From Sanguinoderma infundibulare (lineage: Eukaryota; Basidiomycota; Agaricomycetes; Polyporales; Polyporaceae): a stretch of 64,000 nt of DNA. This document shows, piece by piece, positions 21,888-33,410 of the stretch. The position numbers and the translations under genes were made by a program. The first letter of the stretch is position 1; each line of letters begins with the position of its first letter. Below the pieces are notes generated by a model that did no database searches, had not been told where the DNA came from, and saw only the letters and a program-made list of their open reading frames with translations. The DNA is taken from positions 310,001-374,000 of the forward strand of contig JAVLRN010000006.1 in NCBI GenBank assembly GCA_032821775.1. The letters run 5' to 3'.

Positions 21888-23128
21888 CTTTCAATAGCTT
21901 GGAAAATGCTTTTGACAGGTCTCTCTGCTGTTCCCACATCCTCAATCCGACACTCCGAGTCTGTCCAACGGCCAGGCGAGATACAGCGGGCTCACGAACC
22001 CTTTTGCGCTTGAACTCTGCTCTGCTTGCGGATTCTGCTCTCCCAAGGAATCGTAGACTTCCCGGCTGAGCTTGGCAGTATTCTCCCCTGGGTTTCCCCA
22101 TCCCCCAGTCCTGGATGCTCCTCTCAAATGCATCGTCATCTAACCGCCGCGGCTCCGTAAACACCAGCAACTTCAATCTCACGCTGCCCGAAGTCTTCTC
22201 GGATTCAAGGGAGCATGGCTACAATGGCCCGATGCGTCACGTTCGCCTGCCCCGGGCAACCACGAATGGCGGAGGGTCCATAGCGAAGAGTGATGATGGA
22301 AGCAGATGTGTTGTGGCTGGGAGAGAATGTGAGTGTCGTTCTGTTCAAGAGGTCGCGTCTCTCGAACGAAGTGTGCTCTTGGACGTGGAGGGTTTGCGTG
22401 CGGCAGGATGCTGCTCGGGTGCGCTCATCTCAGGCGCAGGTACGGGTTTTGGTAGGTTTACCCAAAACGCGTACCCGTGTGCATGGTCTCTTCATATAGC
22501 CTGTTCGCCGTGGTCGGCACGATTTCGGTGGAAAGTCACGGCGCGGCCCTGTCGTGATTCCCCAAGGACCGGCTTGAATGGATACGCGGTGCGTCCTCCT
22601 CGAGTTCCGAAGGGCGTTAGCGTTGGTGTCGCCGTGTATCCCTGGGCACGGTGTACATATCAGGATAACTTCCCCCTGTCCCTCGTCATTTCCCCGCCTG
22701 TGTCTGTGAGGGAGCATGACACAGGCTTCACATCCCTCCACCGCATACTGGACATCTCAGAAGCACCCTGTGAATCGCGTTGCTTGCGCTTGCGGTGTCG
22801 TCGCAGCCTTGATTGGAACGATGGCGCCATGCTCTGGGTCTTGCTTGGCTGCCTCATTGTATGCCTGTGCCGCTTGTAATCGCTATGTGCTATCCACCAT
22901 GGCGACAACAAGCAACCACCCGCACAGCCCTTGACCCATGTTGAACGTATGCGAGTTTCATATCACGTCGAAACCGGCGATTCCGGGGCAGAGCTCGCTC
23001 ATGCATGGGAGTTTGCAACAAACGTTTGGCTGGAGAGCGAGACGCGCCACCAATACATGGCATCGGCGGTGCGCGCGACCGACCGTGTAATATGGAGCAA
23101 AGCGGCAGAAGGTCAGATACCTGATGCG
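21888..23128. other. Spacer downstream of tRNA-Pro
   Basis: A 254-codon plus-strand frame (22115-22879) opens with ATG but resembles no known protein and has scattered Cys/Arg-rich composition, so I treat it as chance. A short near-palindrome, GGTTTTGG with CCAAAACG around 22445-22475, is the only structure that I noted. Confidence 0.35.
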
Positions 23129-24026
23129 TTATGAAAGGTGTGCGGCAGGCTTACATGTCACGATCGCGCGCGAAATGGAGTAAACACAGGTTAGAAAGAA
23201 CCCCACACACTCACGCAAAATCCTGCGATACGTTGCACACCTTCTGCCTTCTATTTCTCTTACCATCTTCGCCGCATCCGCGATCCACCTCCAGTTGGAT
23301 CCCGAAACGGGCCCTGAGTCGCTGAGGTTGTACCCAAGGGTGAACCTACATGGGTAATATGAACCAAATGGATCTGGCCACCTCGAAGCGGCCAGCAATT
23401 CACGGTTGCCGTCGCTCGGGGGTGCAGCGCCATTGCGCCACTGTCCCGCCGTGCAGGACTCCCTGAGAGCTTGCGTCAGGTTAGACACTGGGTTTGGCTC
23501 CTCGGGCAACCAGTCGGGGAAACATCCTTCGAATATGCGAGCGCGTTGATCGTCTGTGATACTCGTGCTCGACGCGACTTGTGCGGTCGTCTTGGTCGCA
23601 TCGACGTTCACGTCGACGTTCGTTGCGCCCGAGAGCACGTTGGGGATGTGATGAGAGCTGATAGGAAGGAGTGAACCGGAGGTCAGCTGCCAGGCGGTGG
23701 TCTCAGGCGTTGGGACGGTCGCGCCATTTTCCTTAGCGGCCTGGATGGTGCGCGGGGATGAGTCCGTCATGGAGAACCACAGGCTGTACCAGTCGTCGAA
23801 TGGGGTGTAATCGACGTTCACCTGGCTGGCAATAGTCCCCGATCCGTGCACAGATGCATTGACCATCGTGATCGTCGACGTACCGGGCGGCTGGAATCGC
23901 GCTGATGGAATCCGCGACGCAGGTTTGCGTCACGGTCGGCAGCGCGGGGTAGCGGTCGATGAGAGCGCCTGCAAGCTCAGAGTGGCCCGACACGTACTGC
24001 GGGGCCACCTGCACCTGTAGGTGCAC
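23129..24026 (-). CDS. Unrecognised protein-coding gene or remnant
   Basis: An ATG at 23866 opens a 245-codon frame (MVNASVHGSGTIASQVNVDY...) with balanced composition and repeated N-glycosylation-type sites (NVS, NLT, NLS), suggesting a real coding segment. A better end may be a donor at 23263 with a 41-nt intron and a short last exon ending DFA-stop at 23211. Upstream, a second frame (SHNAAVVHLQVQVAPQYV...) up to about 24050 reads like the preceding part of the same protein, displaced by one frame near 23885 without clear splice sites. I recognise no domain. It is divergent from WDR24, about 130 bp away, so it is either a damaged gene or one with an unusual intron. Confidence 0.35.
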
Positions 24027-24155
24027 AACGGCGGCGTTATGGCTCGGTGTCCAACAACGTCTGTAGCTCCTATTTATTCTGCTTTTCGTCCGCCAAAGAT
24101 TTCAGGATGACTGACGTATTTGCGTGCAGCACTCCGAATCCTTCGCCTGTCAGAC

Positions 24156-27100
24156 ATGTCCGGCTCGGGAACGGGAACACCAGCTCAAAGCGACCACAAG
24201 TCTGTCACAGGAAGGGGTGGCCATCGTATCGAAGCTTCACGCAACCTTTGGGAAGGGAGTGGCTTGAAGGTCGACAGCTCAAGCACGGATGTTGCATGGT
24301 GTCATGGAGGTACGTAGCAGGTGTCGCGGCATCAGACGTTCAATAGTTGTGTAACTGCAATGAAGCCTTCAACAACAAGATCTTGACCAGTGCTCGGAAT
24401 GGGGAACTCATAATGTGGGATTTGAACAAGAATGGGATTTCCAAGTATGGTGAGTGTGCTTTTGGTGGCCGCATGTCAGCGGACGCTATTCGGTGCTTAT
24501 GTGCGCCTTTACGCTCAGAGAGGCGGGTGCGCGACCACGCTCGTTCAGTACATGTCCTGCAGTACTCCCCAATTCTGCAAAGCTACTGTATGACCGGGTC
24601 TGCGGACGGCGACATCCGGATATGGGTCAGTGCTCCATCTGGACCCGTGGCTTGCCCGTGGTCCTCACGCTTGCCTTCGTCAATCATAGGACATCCGAGA
24701 TCTTTCGAAGTCGATCATGAGGATACACCATCCCGCTGCTGTTCGAGCCGTAGCGTTCTCCCCCATCTCCTCCCAATCCCGGCATGTAGCTGCGGCACTG
24801 GACAACGGTTGTCTATATAGGTCACTTCGTGTTCCAGCCATCGCGTCTCGCTGCACTAACACATGCCGTTTTTCAGATGGGACCTGAACATGGGTCAGCG
24901 CGGCCAGCTTGACCGAATACCTGTAGCTCATTCTGGCCCCATCTTGTCCCTCGACTGGGTTCCCCCGTCGACGATGTCGCCTGCCGTCCTGTCCACTATC
25001 CGGCAAGCAACTGCGAGCAACTGGTATGGGGGTCCCGGTGCTTTCTTGGACGACATTCTCCCTTCTGTCCCCATTGCGAGTGGTGCCACGAGCTCCCCCG
25101 ACTCCGAGACTTCCAGCCCAGGGTGGATCGTAAGCGGAGGCCTGGATCGGTGTGTCAAGGTGCGGATTCTAATCCTCCCTGTTTTCCACCGTGCGGAATC
25201 GTGCTGACTTTACGCCGGAGGTGTGGGATCTGACGCCCCAGGCGACCAGACATAAGGCACACCAAGCCGCGTACACGCTGCACACCCCGTTCGCCGTGCG
25301 GCGCGTGCTTTTCCGTCCGGGGTACGAGTGCGAGCTTGCCATCGTCTCCAACGCGGACTTTGGGACCGGCACGGACTTCGGGCACGGTGCGCTTGGGGTC
25401 ACCGCGCCATCATCTGCCAGCGCGGGGCTTGCGAGCCCGCGGCCTCCGGCGGTACACATTGGAGGGGCTGTCGCCAGTGAGGGTGGGACAACGCCGGAGG
25501 GCAGGACGAAGTCGGTCGCGCAGAACGACGGAAGCGACCCGGTCGAGATCTGGGACGTGCGCAGGGGGTATATCGCGAAGTGGGTCGTGAACGGGTCCGC
25601 GGTGGAAGGTGGCGTAACAGGTCAGCGATTTTTACGTTCGGTAAACCCTGTGATCGTCGCAGCTCAAGATTGTGTTCAGATATCGACTTTGCCGACTCGC
25701 ACGCCCTGTGGGCGCTGCACCAGTCTGGGACGTTTTCACAGTTGGATTTGCGGCAGTGTCGAAGGCCGCTCGATGCCGTTCCGCGGTCTGCGATCTCTTG
25801 GAACACCTCGGGTTCCATTGCTTTCGTGACCGATCGACCCAAGCGATGGGAGGTCCCCTACGATGATCTGTGGGTCTTCCGTCCAATGCTCATGCTAAAA
25901 CATGACTTACGATCCGTTGCGATAGTGACCCGGAGAGCAGGAAGGAAAAGAGTCCGATGAAAGCATTAGGCGATGCGTCGTATCGTCCTGTCACCCAGAA
26001 CGTTGGGTCATTCGCCCCGGATGGCGCTATTGAAGATCTGGAGATGATCGAGAAGCTCGCTCGGGGTTACATCTGCACAGGCAAGACCAAGGCTGAGATA
26101 TGTAGTCACAATGCGGACGTTCGTGTCCTAATTTTGACGTCTAGCTTGGATGCTGACCTAGATCGCGCCAACGCAGGTTGCCATTGATGCTGGGGCGTAC
26201 GATGCGGCCCAAACTTGGCTGCTATTCGCGTCCTTGCTGACTGACATCGTCAAGCCGCCAACTCCGCCCCTCTCTCCATTGCCCATTTCAAGTCCTCAGC
26301 TCCCTCATTGCGCCTCTGCGCCCGCCGCGATTCCTACTGTATCGTCCCTAGGACATAACCAACAGACATCAATGCCTGGAAGATCGGCCACCGCGGACGC
26401 GACCACCCTTGCCCAAGTGAGGGCGAGTAGTCCAGGATCACTGTCCAAGCGTCCAGATGACAGGAATCGACGCTCAATGTCTAGCCATCGTTCCTCGCAC
26501 GGGAACACTCCCACGTCTTCGAATGCTTCGTCTCCACGCAAACCAAGCACTGGCCTCCCGAACGTGCCTGCGGCCATCTTCGCGCGTCGGGAGTCCGGCG
26601 CAGGGCTGCCACCGCCGCTCCGTCCGCGCCTTCCTTCGACCACCGTCCGTCGCCCATCTTTCTCCACCCAGAGCATGCACAGCGTGCAGAGCGAGAGCCC
26701 GAGCGACAGTATGCGCAGCCATATGAGCCTCCGCCACGTCGGCGAGGGCGCGCTCGACGACTCGGACTCGTCCGAGAGCGACAGCGAGCACGGGTGCGAT
26801 GTCGCGGACGACGCGAACAGCGCCTCGAGCGAGCACCATCCCCGTCCGCCGTCCGCATCCTCGCGCGGACCGAACTCGCCGTACGTGCACAGGAACATGA
26901 GCGCGCAGCCGTCCCCGCTCTCGCGGCTCGCGCTGACGAGCCAGCAGACGTGGACGGACGAGGAGCGGGAGGACGAGGACTCGCCGTCGCCCGCGTCGTC
27001 GTCGGACGGAGTGAGCGAAGAGGAGGAGGAGAGCGACGGCGGGCGGGCAGCGCATCGCCGGCAGTCGTCTGCTTCGTCTGGGGTGAGGGCAAGCCGCAGG

Positions 27101-28483
27101 AGCTCGACGAAGAGCGGGTCGGGGACGAGGAGCAGGAGCTCGACCGTCGCGTCGCTCGTCGCGCGTGTGCCATCGCCTGTGCCGCCAAAGAGGCTCGTCA
27201 AGCAGGACTCGCGTAGCAGTATCCGGACGGTCACCGCCGGGGAGCTGACGCCTGGGGGGACGCTTGTCAGTGGCGTGCTGAGGAGGGACGAGACGATCAG
27301 GGACTTTGAGGGCGCGCGTGCGGCGTCCGTGCGCGGCTCGTCGTCGTCGCTACACCGGCGGGCCAAGTCTGAGGCGCTGTCGGGCGACTTCATTGTGCAT
27401 GCGGACGGGAACGCGGCGGACGACGTGGCCGGGGTTGGCCATGGGGCGCGAACGCCGGCGCAGAGCGACCGGACGAGGATCGCCATTCGGGAGGCGGAGG
27501 AGCGATTGAGGAGACTTGGGTGGGGAACGATGCGGGAGCGGTTCGAGCAGTATTCTGACGAGGTAGGTCTCTTGTTTCGGTGCCGGCTTGGAATTGGGTG
27601 AGTTGACGGGAAGACAGGGCGATATTATCATGTGCGCGATGCTGTCCTTGGTCTTGCCGCGGGAGCTCAAGATCGCGAGGTCGAGGACGACTCGGTTCGT
27701 GGAGGCTTATATCGGTCAGTGGGGTTTTCACTGCATTGCGCATCCGTCACTGATTCGCTCGCCCTGCAGAGATCCTGAGTCGATTACGTTTGCACACATG
27801 TGCGGCATATATCCGCAAGTTCGCAAACGCCGACGCGATTCGCGTGGTGACAGCTGTGAGGCTTTGTACCAGTTGCCTTTTAAACTGATGATGCTAACTG
27901 TGCCCAGATGTCGACCACGATCTATACCGCGTGTGGCAAGTGTCGGAAACCCATCATCAAGCCCGCAGGACCTATGGTGCATGCAGGGAGGCCGTCGGGG
28001 AGCTATGCATATTGTCTTCAGTGCCAAAATAACATCACGAAGTGCACGATATGGTGAGTGGAATTCTCGTCAATCCGCTTGCTCCAACTTAGACGACTTG
28101 CTATTAGCCATCTTCCCGTGCGCTCTCTCATGTTCCAATGCCCCGTATGTATGCATGGGGGTCATCAAGACTGCTACCGGGAGTACTACTTCCGTCGACC
28201 GCCAGACGAGATCGCTCCGCCGCCCGTCCCGCCGTCCATTCGCATGGGGAGGAGTTCGGAGGTGGGTAACTCTCGCGGCCGGGCGCTGTCGCGGACCAAC
28301 TCCTACACCGGGGACGGAGAGTCGGACGACGGCGCGAGCGCTCAAGGTGATGGTGATGGGACTGTGGGTAGCTGGGGCAGTGGGAAAGCAGCGATGCTCT
28401 CTTCGTCTAACGTGGTGCTCCGGGGTCGGTTATGCGCTGCTGGATGTGGGCATCAATGCTGGGCCGTGAGGGATGAACGATAG
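24156..28483 (+). CDS. WDR24/Rtc1, SEA (GATOR2) complex WD40-RING protein
   Basis: Regulator of TORC1 at the vacuole; in GATOR2 the WDR24 RING acts in the complex that opposes GATOR1. Thirteen exons join in frame to 1206 residues: 24156-24309, 24366-24449, 24519-24625, 24690-24820, 24877-25159, 25221-25620, 25680-25869, 25926-26118, 26177-27562, 27618-27714, 27770-27843, 27908-28053, 28108-28483. The WD40 part shows NNKILTSARNGELIMWDLNK, GSADGDIRIW, VSGGLDRCVKVWDL, ALWALHQSGTFSQLDLR. Then come KALGDASYRPVTQ and CSHNADVAIDAGAYDAAQTW, a roughly 400-residue Ser-rich insert, GDIIMCAMLSLVLPRELKI, and C-terminal zinc motifs (ACGKCRKPI, CPVCMHGGHQDCY, CAAGCGHQCW). No break seen. The Ser-rich exon 9 is much longer than in animals. 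Confidence 0.92.
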
Positions 28484-28695
28484 GGGTGACGCTGTGTGTA
28501 AAGTATTGTTTATGTATGTGCTTTTGTCGCTTTTGGTCCCTGTAGTCACTTGATGGGTGCATTCAGAGCTTTCGGTGTTCTATTTCCTGACAACGACGAA
28601 TTTGCGACTACAGCGAGTGCCAGCTGTCCTCGGTACTGGTTGTCGCTTCGGGCATTTCCCGGTCTAATAGCCGGCGGGGCCGGTATGGCACATAT
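28484..28695. other. WDR24 3' flank
   Basis: About 210 bp of likely 3' UTR and spacer up to the left end of the 4.58 kb element. Confidence 0.4.
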
Positions 28696-29699
28696 ACTGG
28701 GTAAAAAATTAGGCCTCGACAAGTACACCGTTCCACGACAAGTTACTGCCTCGCGCTTTCTTGCAGCAAGTCAGACAGCGGCTGATCGACAAGTAATTAT
28801 ATGGTTCTAATAGTGACAAGTGTATCAGCATGATGTTTTCAACAAGTTGAATTTAATACCTGATTCAACAAGTAATTACGTGGTGTGGTCCATTTTTGTG
28901 ACAAGTGCGATCAGTTCGAGATAAGAAGGGGTGCACTCATATGGGAGGATTTTTACTGATCAGAAATCGAACTTGGCCAAAGCGACTTCATTCAACTCTG
29001 GCCATAGTCCTATGGCTTTGGCTCCTCAGGCCGTAACGAACAGACAACTCTGGAAAAATCTCCCCAGGCTAATTTGGTAGAAGTACATCTAAAAAGTAGG
29101 AATTAGTTCTAAATTAGAGGATTAGTGACATTAGCTCTAGCTTAGACAGGTTACCCCATCTCATAGCAGGTATTATAGATCTACCACCCAGTGCAGCTGT
29201 GTATTAGTACTATGTTAGATCTAATTCCTCCTAATGGTCACTAATGCAGAACTACAGGTTCAGTATCTCAGAGATTTGCTGGGCTGTCCAGAACTTGCAC
29301 ACACCACATAAAATAGGCATTAAAGGTGTATATTGAGCATAACTAATACATGGCTGTAGCTGCAGACAAGCATGCCGGTGAGGGTGGAGAACTCATACAC
29401 CTGGAGGAGGCAAGGGAGGAGAGCAAGGGAATCTAACTATAACTATATTGCACAGACAACAAGCACAGACGAAAACAAGGAGGGTCAGCAAGGAGGAGCA
29501 TGAGAGGGCAAGCACATGTACAAATAATCGCAATCAAAAGAAAGTGCAAGTCTGACGACTGTCAACATGTTCAGTATAGGCGGCGCATGCGGGTAGACGT
29601 TCATCATGGGGGGACATACGAGTTCATAACGATTCATCACGTTGGTGTTGATGACGAGTGAGAAAGAAAGAGATCTCCGCAACTTCTCCAGCGCAGATG

Positions 29700-31012
29700 C
29701 GAACATCATGCGTCCTCCTTCAGCCATTCCTCGTCCGTCATGTTGTTCGCCTCCGCCACGTCCACCGCCTTGAGCAGCTCCACGTCGGCATCTGCCTCTG
29801 GGTCCGCGTCCGCATCGACATCCGTGCTGTCCACGTCGACGTCCATGAGGTCTGATGACTTGGACTTGCCGTCCGATCCGTGCAGGGCCGCCGCCGTAGG
29901 ACCGTGCGTTGTGGGCGGGTGAGTGGCTCTCAGACCGGCTGCTGCTGTGCCCGTTCACGCTGCAGGACAACATCGCTGGCCTGTGTGCACTGTCGCATGG
30001 GTGGTGTGCGCATTCGCGGTCGTCGTCCTCGTTCGTGCTCAAACCTGGAAGAGCGTGGACCGGAAAGAGGCTCATTGTAGCCTGCATCCAGCACGGGGAC
30101 GCACGCGACTGGATGTTGCGCTCAGCGGCGGGGCAGGGGGATGGAGGGGAAGTGCTGAGAGGAGCTGAGCCTTTGCGAGGAGGTGCGATAGACATGTGTG
30201 CGTGAAGACAAGATCTGGGCGGAATGAACAGCTTTGGGGACATAGAGTGTGCTCTGCGAGGAGGGGATAGCATTCACCTGGACAAGGGGCCCTCCGCAAT
30301 GAGATGCGAGAATTGAGACTGGTGTCAGAAGCGCGGAGTTCGAGGGCGGTGAAGTAGCAGTCGAAGCCGCCATCGTTGTGGACGGCCTGGTCAACTGCGT
30401 GGCGAGAACATTTGGTGGACAAGGTGAAGGGGAAGGAAGTGGAGAGCTTGAGAGGGAGAAGGAGGATGAAGCTCACCATTGTTCTTCTGCGCCTTGACAC
30501 CAGGCCGTCATCGCGGGCGCGCATCGTCTGATCGACAACGACCACGATGATGTCCTCGATCGGGCTTGCCATGTCTGTCCTCGGATATGAACAGCCTCGG
30601 CTTCGCGGCCCCCTTTCCGCCACCGCCACCAACTGTGTGCATCATTAGCACGACGGCGCGAGGAAGAGACGCATCGGGTGGACGTACGCGTAGAACTTTG
30701 TGAGGAAGGTAGCTTGTGGCTTCGCGGGTTGCTACTGCAGTGCACCATCTGAGTTTGTTGGGGAGGCGTCGTCCTGCTTGGGCGACTGTGATTCACGAGG
30801 GGAGGGCTGGGAAGATGCGTCGGTGGGGTCCAAGGTAGGGGTGTTGGTGGTGGTATGAGAGGAAGGGTTGCTGGGGCAGGGAGGGGACGCCTGGGAGGCG
30901 AGCTGGGATGCCTCGGGCGTGGTGACGAGGAATGCGTTCGAGAGGAGAGAGGAGAGAGTCGACGTGGTGAGTGGGAGGAGAGGCCGAGTCTTAGACGCTC
31001 GATTTGGTGGCA
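29700..31012 (-). other. Gene-like Ser/Pro/Asp-rich segment inside the element, minus strand
   Basis: From the central hairpin leftwards: an ATG frame (MPPNRASKTRPLLPL...) of low complexity, an in-frame TAG near 30730, further splice-like signals, and finally an acidic C-terminus DLMDVDVDSTDVDADADPE... ending NNMTDEEWLKEDA-stop near 29710. The acidic tail has biased codons and a clean end, so it probably derives from a real exon. I do not recognise the protein. Could be captured host sequence or an element-borne gene. Confidence 0.3.
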
Positions 31013-31068
31013 TGTTGAACGTGGTGCCACTGAATCGAGCGTCTAAGACTTCGGACTCTCCTCCCACT
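30970..31068. repeat. Long hairpin at the centre of the 4.58 kb element
   Basis: Arms 30970-31012 and 31025-31068 are inverted copies with few mismatches (shared GTCTTAGACGCTCGATT and AGTGGGAGGAGAG), separated by a 12 nt loop. Both strands read NRASKT here, and the two gene-like segments diverge from it. Confidence 0.7.
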
Positions 31069-31430
31069 CGACCCGTCACCATCCTCGTCCGACCGTCTTC
31101 AGATTCCCCCACAGCCTGTCCTGCGTCGTCTCCCTGCTGCAGCTCCTTCCTTCTCAATTGCTCAAACTCCCTGCATCACTCGCTCCTTCACCTTCACTCG
31201 CACACGTCACGCATCCTCCATCCCCCCGCACGTCCAGCACGTCTACTCTACCGACCTCCAGCTGCTATAGTCTTTGCCTGTCTGTGTTTATAAAGACAGC
31301 TCCACGTGTTCTGCCTCCTCAGCTCTCCTCGCTGCCGCCCTGGCTGTTCATGTTCTGATCCTCTCTGTCGCACTTCGTCGCCATCTCTTGCCTCTGTTGC
31401 CATTTTCTGCTCGTACACTATTGTTGTCAC

Positions 31431-32280
31431 TATGACTTCCTCCATCGCAGCTCGGCGTCCCCATTCCTCCTACCCCTCCACCCAGTCGTCAGACAAGGGC
31501 CTTCTCAATCGCTCTCTCCTCGACGATATCGATGCTCAGGGAGATGCAGAGCCCGTCTCCTCGTCGGCGGGTGCGTCTGCGACAACCTTCGGTTCTCTCA
31601 TCCTCTCTCGGCTCTCCCTCAATCCCTTTCCATCTCGCCATCCAACCACAGCTCATCCCCCCTTGCTCAGACTCACCCAACCATCAATGTCTCCTTGCCG
31701 TCGTCACCCCACCAAGTATGACAACGCGATGTCCGATTGCCCTTCGAGGCTGTGGAGGACGACGAGGACAACAACAAGGAGGATGAGGAGGCACAGGCGT
31801 GGGTGGGGATCATAGGGTAGTAAGTGCTTATGTTCAGTCCCCTCGCTGTCGCTCTCCATCACCTGCCCGCCGTGGCTCCTTCCCTCAGGGCAGTCAACTG
31901 TGGCGTCCTTGTCGCCATCGCCCCATCCTTTCGACATCCCTGCCTGTCACCTCAGCAGGCCTCTATCTGAGCATCCATCTCAACGTCCGTCAATGTCTCC
32001 TCACCCCGCAGAGGACCACGCAGGTGCCGGCGGGATCCCTCGCGTGCGCAGCATGATCCCGCTCCCTTCCGTCGACAAATACACCTTTAACCTCGCACAA
32101 GGCGACTTTGCTTACGCGGTCGGCGAACAGAGCCAAAACATCGGCATGTACAGTGTTTCTGGCACCCGGAGCATGCGTCCCTTGATGAGCACGTTGTCGT
32201 TGAGCGAGCAAATTTTACTGACATCAGTTTGCGATTCTGCTCAGATTCACCTGACTACGGCTTCATCCAGATGAACAAGC
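31431..32280 (+). other. Gene-like Ser/Pro-rich segment inside the element, plus strand
   Basis: A TATAAA at about 31290 precedes an ATG at 31431 (MTSSIAARRPHSSYPSTQSS...). After about 85 codons the best frame changes to an acidic stretch (PFEAVEDDEDNNKEDEEAQA) near 31760, then later to MIPLPSVDKYTFNLAQGDF near 32055. Frame changes might be introns, but I could not fix them. No domain recognised. Confidence 0.3.
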
Positions 32281-33410
32281 ACCTTAGCTAAGTCCGAGCC
32301 ATAGGTGCGTTGCTTTCTAGGGCTTGGTCCGGTGTTTGCATACCCTCCACCACACTGCGCTCATTCTCCCTCCTCCCCTCTTGCCTCGCGCATAGAAGTT
32401 GCGGCTCGCATTCTTGCTTATCTCAATATCTGTGGTTTATGTGTATTGTAGTGCATGTTTGTTGCTGTCTGTATGTAGTGGAATGATGATGCTGTTCCTC
32501 GCTGTCATTTGTGCTGTGAATAATGATGTTGAAGCATTCAACTGTACCAGCATGTTTCAATTGTCTCAATACATGAAAATAGGTCTAAAGTAGTACAAAA
32601 GTAGTGCTAAGTAGTACAACCTTCCAAGTGATAGTGCATATTATTACAATTATACAGATGTTCCTGCATGTTAGTACAATATTAGTACTTGCATAGCCAA
32701 ATTAGATCAAGTTAGATTGAAAGTAGCTCCATTAGATCATAGTTGTACTAAAGGCATTGAATTAGCTTGGGTGGTTTTTCCTGATGAAGGAAACGGTGAG
32801 GGATGCAAAGTCTTTCAGGCCCAGTACGCCCTAGCAGTACTAAAGCAGGCAACCGATCACCTCTGGCTGTCAGAGCCATAGCCTTGGAGAAGGAATAGCA
32901 ATGGATTGTCAAGGCATTCTCGAATGCGGTCGACTTGTCACCAAATGAGATCGAGGAAAGAACTTCTTGGTGCCAGTTCAATCATACTTGTTGCGTTCAG
33001 TATCCTCCATGTCACTTGTCACATCAGTCACTGGTGACACTTGTTGGGAGGACTCGATCTCAACGCTTGTCGATTTCTTGACGACGCCTCGACATGTCAT
33101 TCAGCGCGGTCCCTCCGAGAACTTGCTTCAATCAAGCTCTCTTTGCAGTCTAGGTTTGCAACATGTCGAAAAGCGGTACGTGATTTCAGCTCATACGGGC
33201 CAACTTGGCAGCAAAACCCCGTGTAGACCCCCACTTGTCGCTACAAGGCCTGAATTTTAATTATTACCCAGTATATCGCCCACAGGCCGGTGCCACCTCA
33301 GACCGCTTAGCCCGCAACTTCGGTCTGCATTTCCACCATCGCGCGGCCGTGAGGAGTACATTGTTCTATATCCTTATTCACAGATTTAATTCTCGCAGAA
33401 ATAGGTCGAT

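Larger units (their letters stand above)
28696..33272. mobile_element. 4.58 kb TIR element with subterminal repeat arrays
   Basis: Both ends carry the same sequence in opposite orientation: ACTGGGTAA, an AATT stretch, AGGCCT, then CGACAAGT (left 28696-28732, right complement of about 33229-33272). The flanks are ATAT on both sides (28692-28695, 33273-33276), a possible 4 bp target duplication, but AT-rich and therefore weak. Behind each TIR lies an array of the 8-mer (C/T)(G/A)ACAAGT: seven copies at 28726-28905, all pointing inward, and at least five in inverted orientation at 32930-33240. The interior is AT-rich at both edges and GC-rich in the middle, with Ser/Pro-rich frames on both strands diverging from a hairpin at 31.0 kb. 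I find no transposase motif, so I call it non-autonomous and leave the superfamily open. Confidence 0.65.

Noticed and set aside
22115..22879. 254-codon plus-strand frame downstream of tRNA-Pro
   Set aside because: No homology that I recognise, odd Cys/Arg content and no promoter or splice context; listed only as spacer content.
26305..27486. 393-codon open frame antisense to WDR24 exon 9
   Set aside because: It is a shadow of the Ser/Arg-rich GC-biased exon on the other strand, lacks splice context and has no domain.
29100..29250. Possible short inverted repeat in AT-rich DNA (CTAATCC / GGTCACTAATG-type blocks)
   Set aside because: AT-rich low-complexity sequence near the left edge of the 4.58 kb element; matches are too short to separate from composition.
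30690..30760. Peptide KPQATFLTKFYA resembling the start of a heat-shock-factor DNA-binding domain
   Set aside because: No DNA-binding helix follows in any frame and a TAG precedes it; too short to call.
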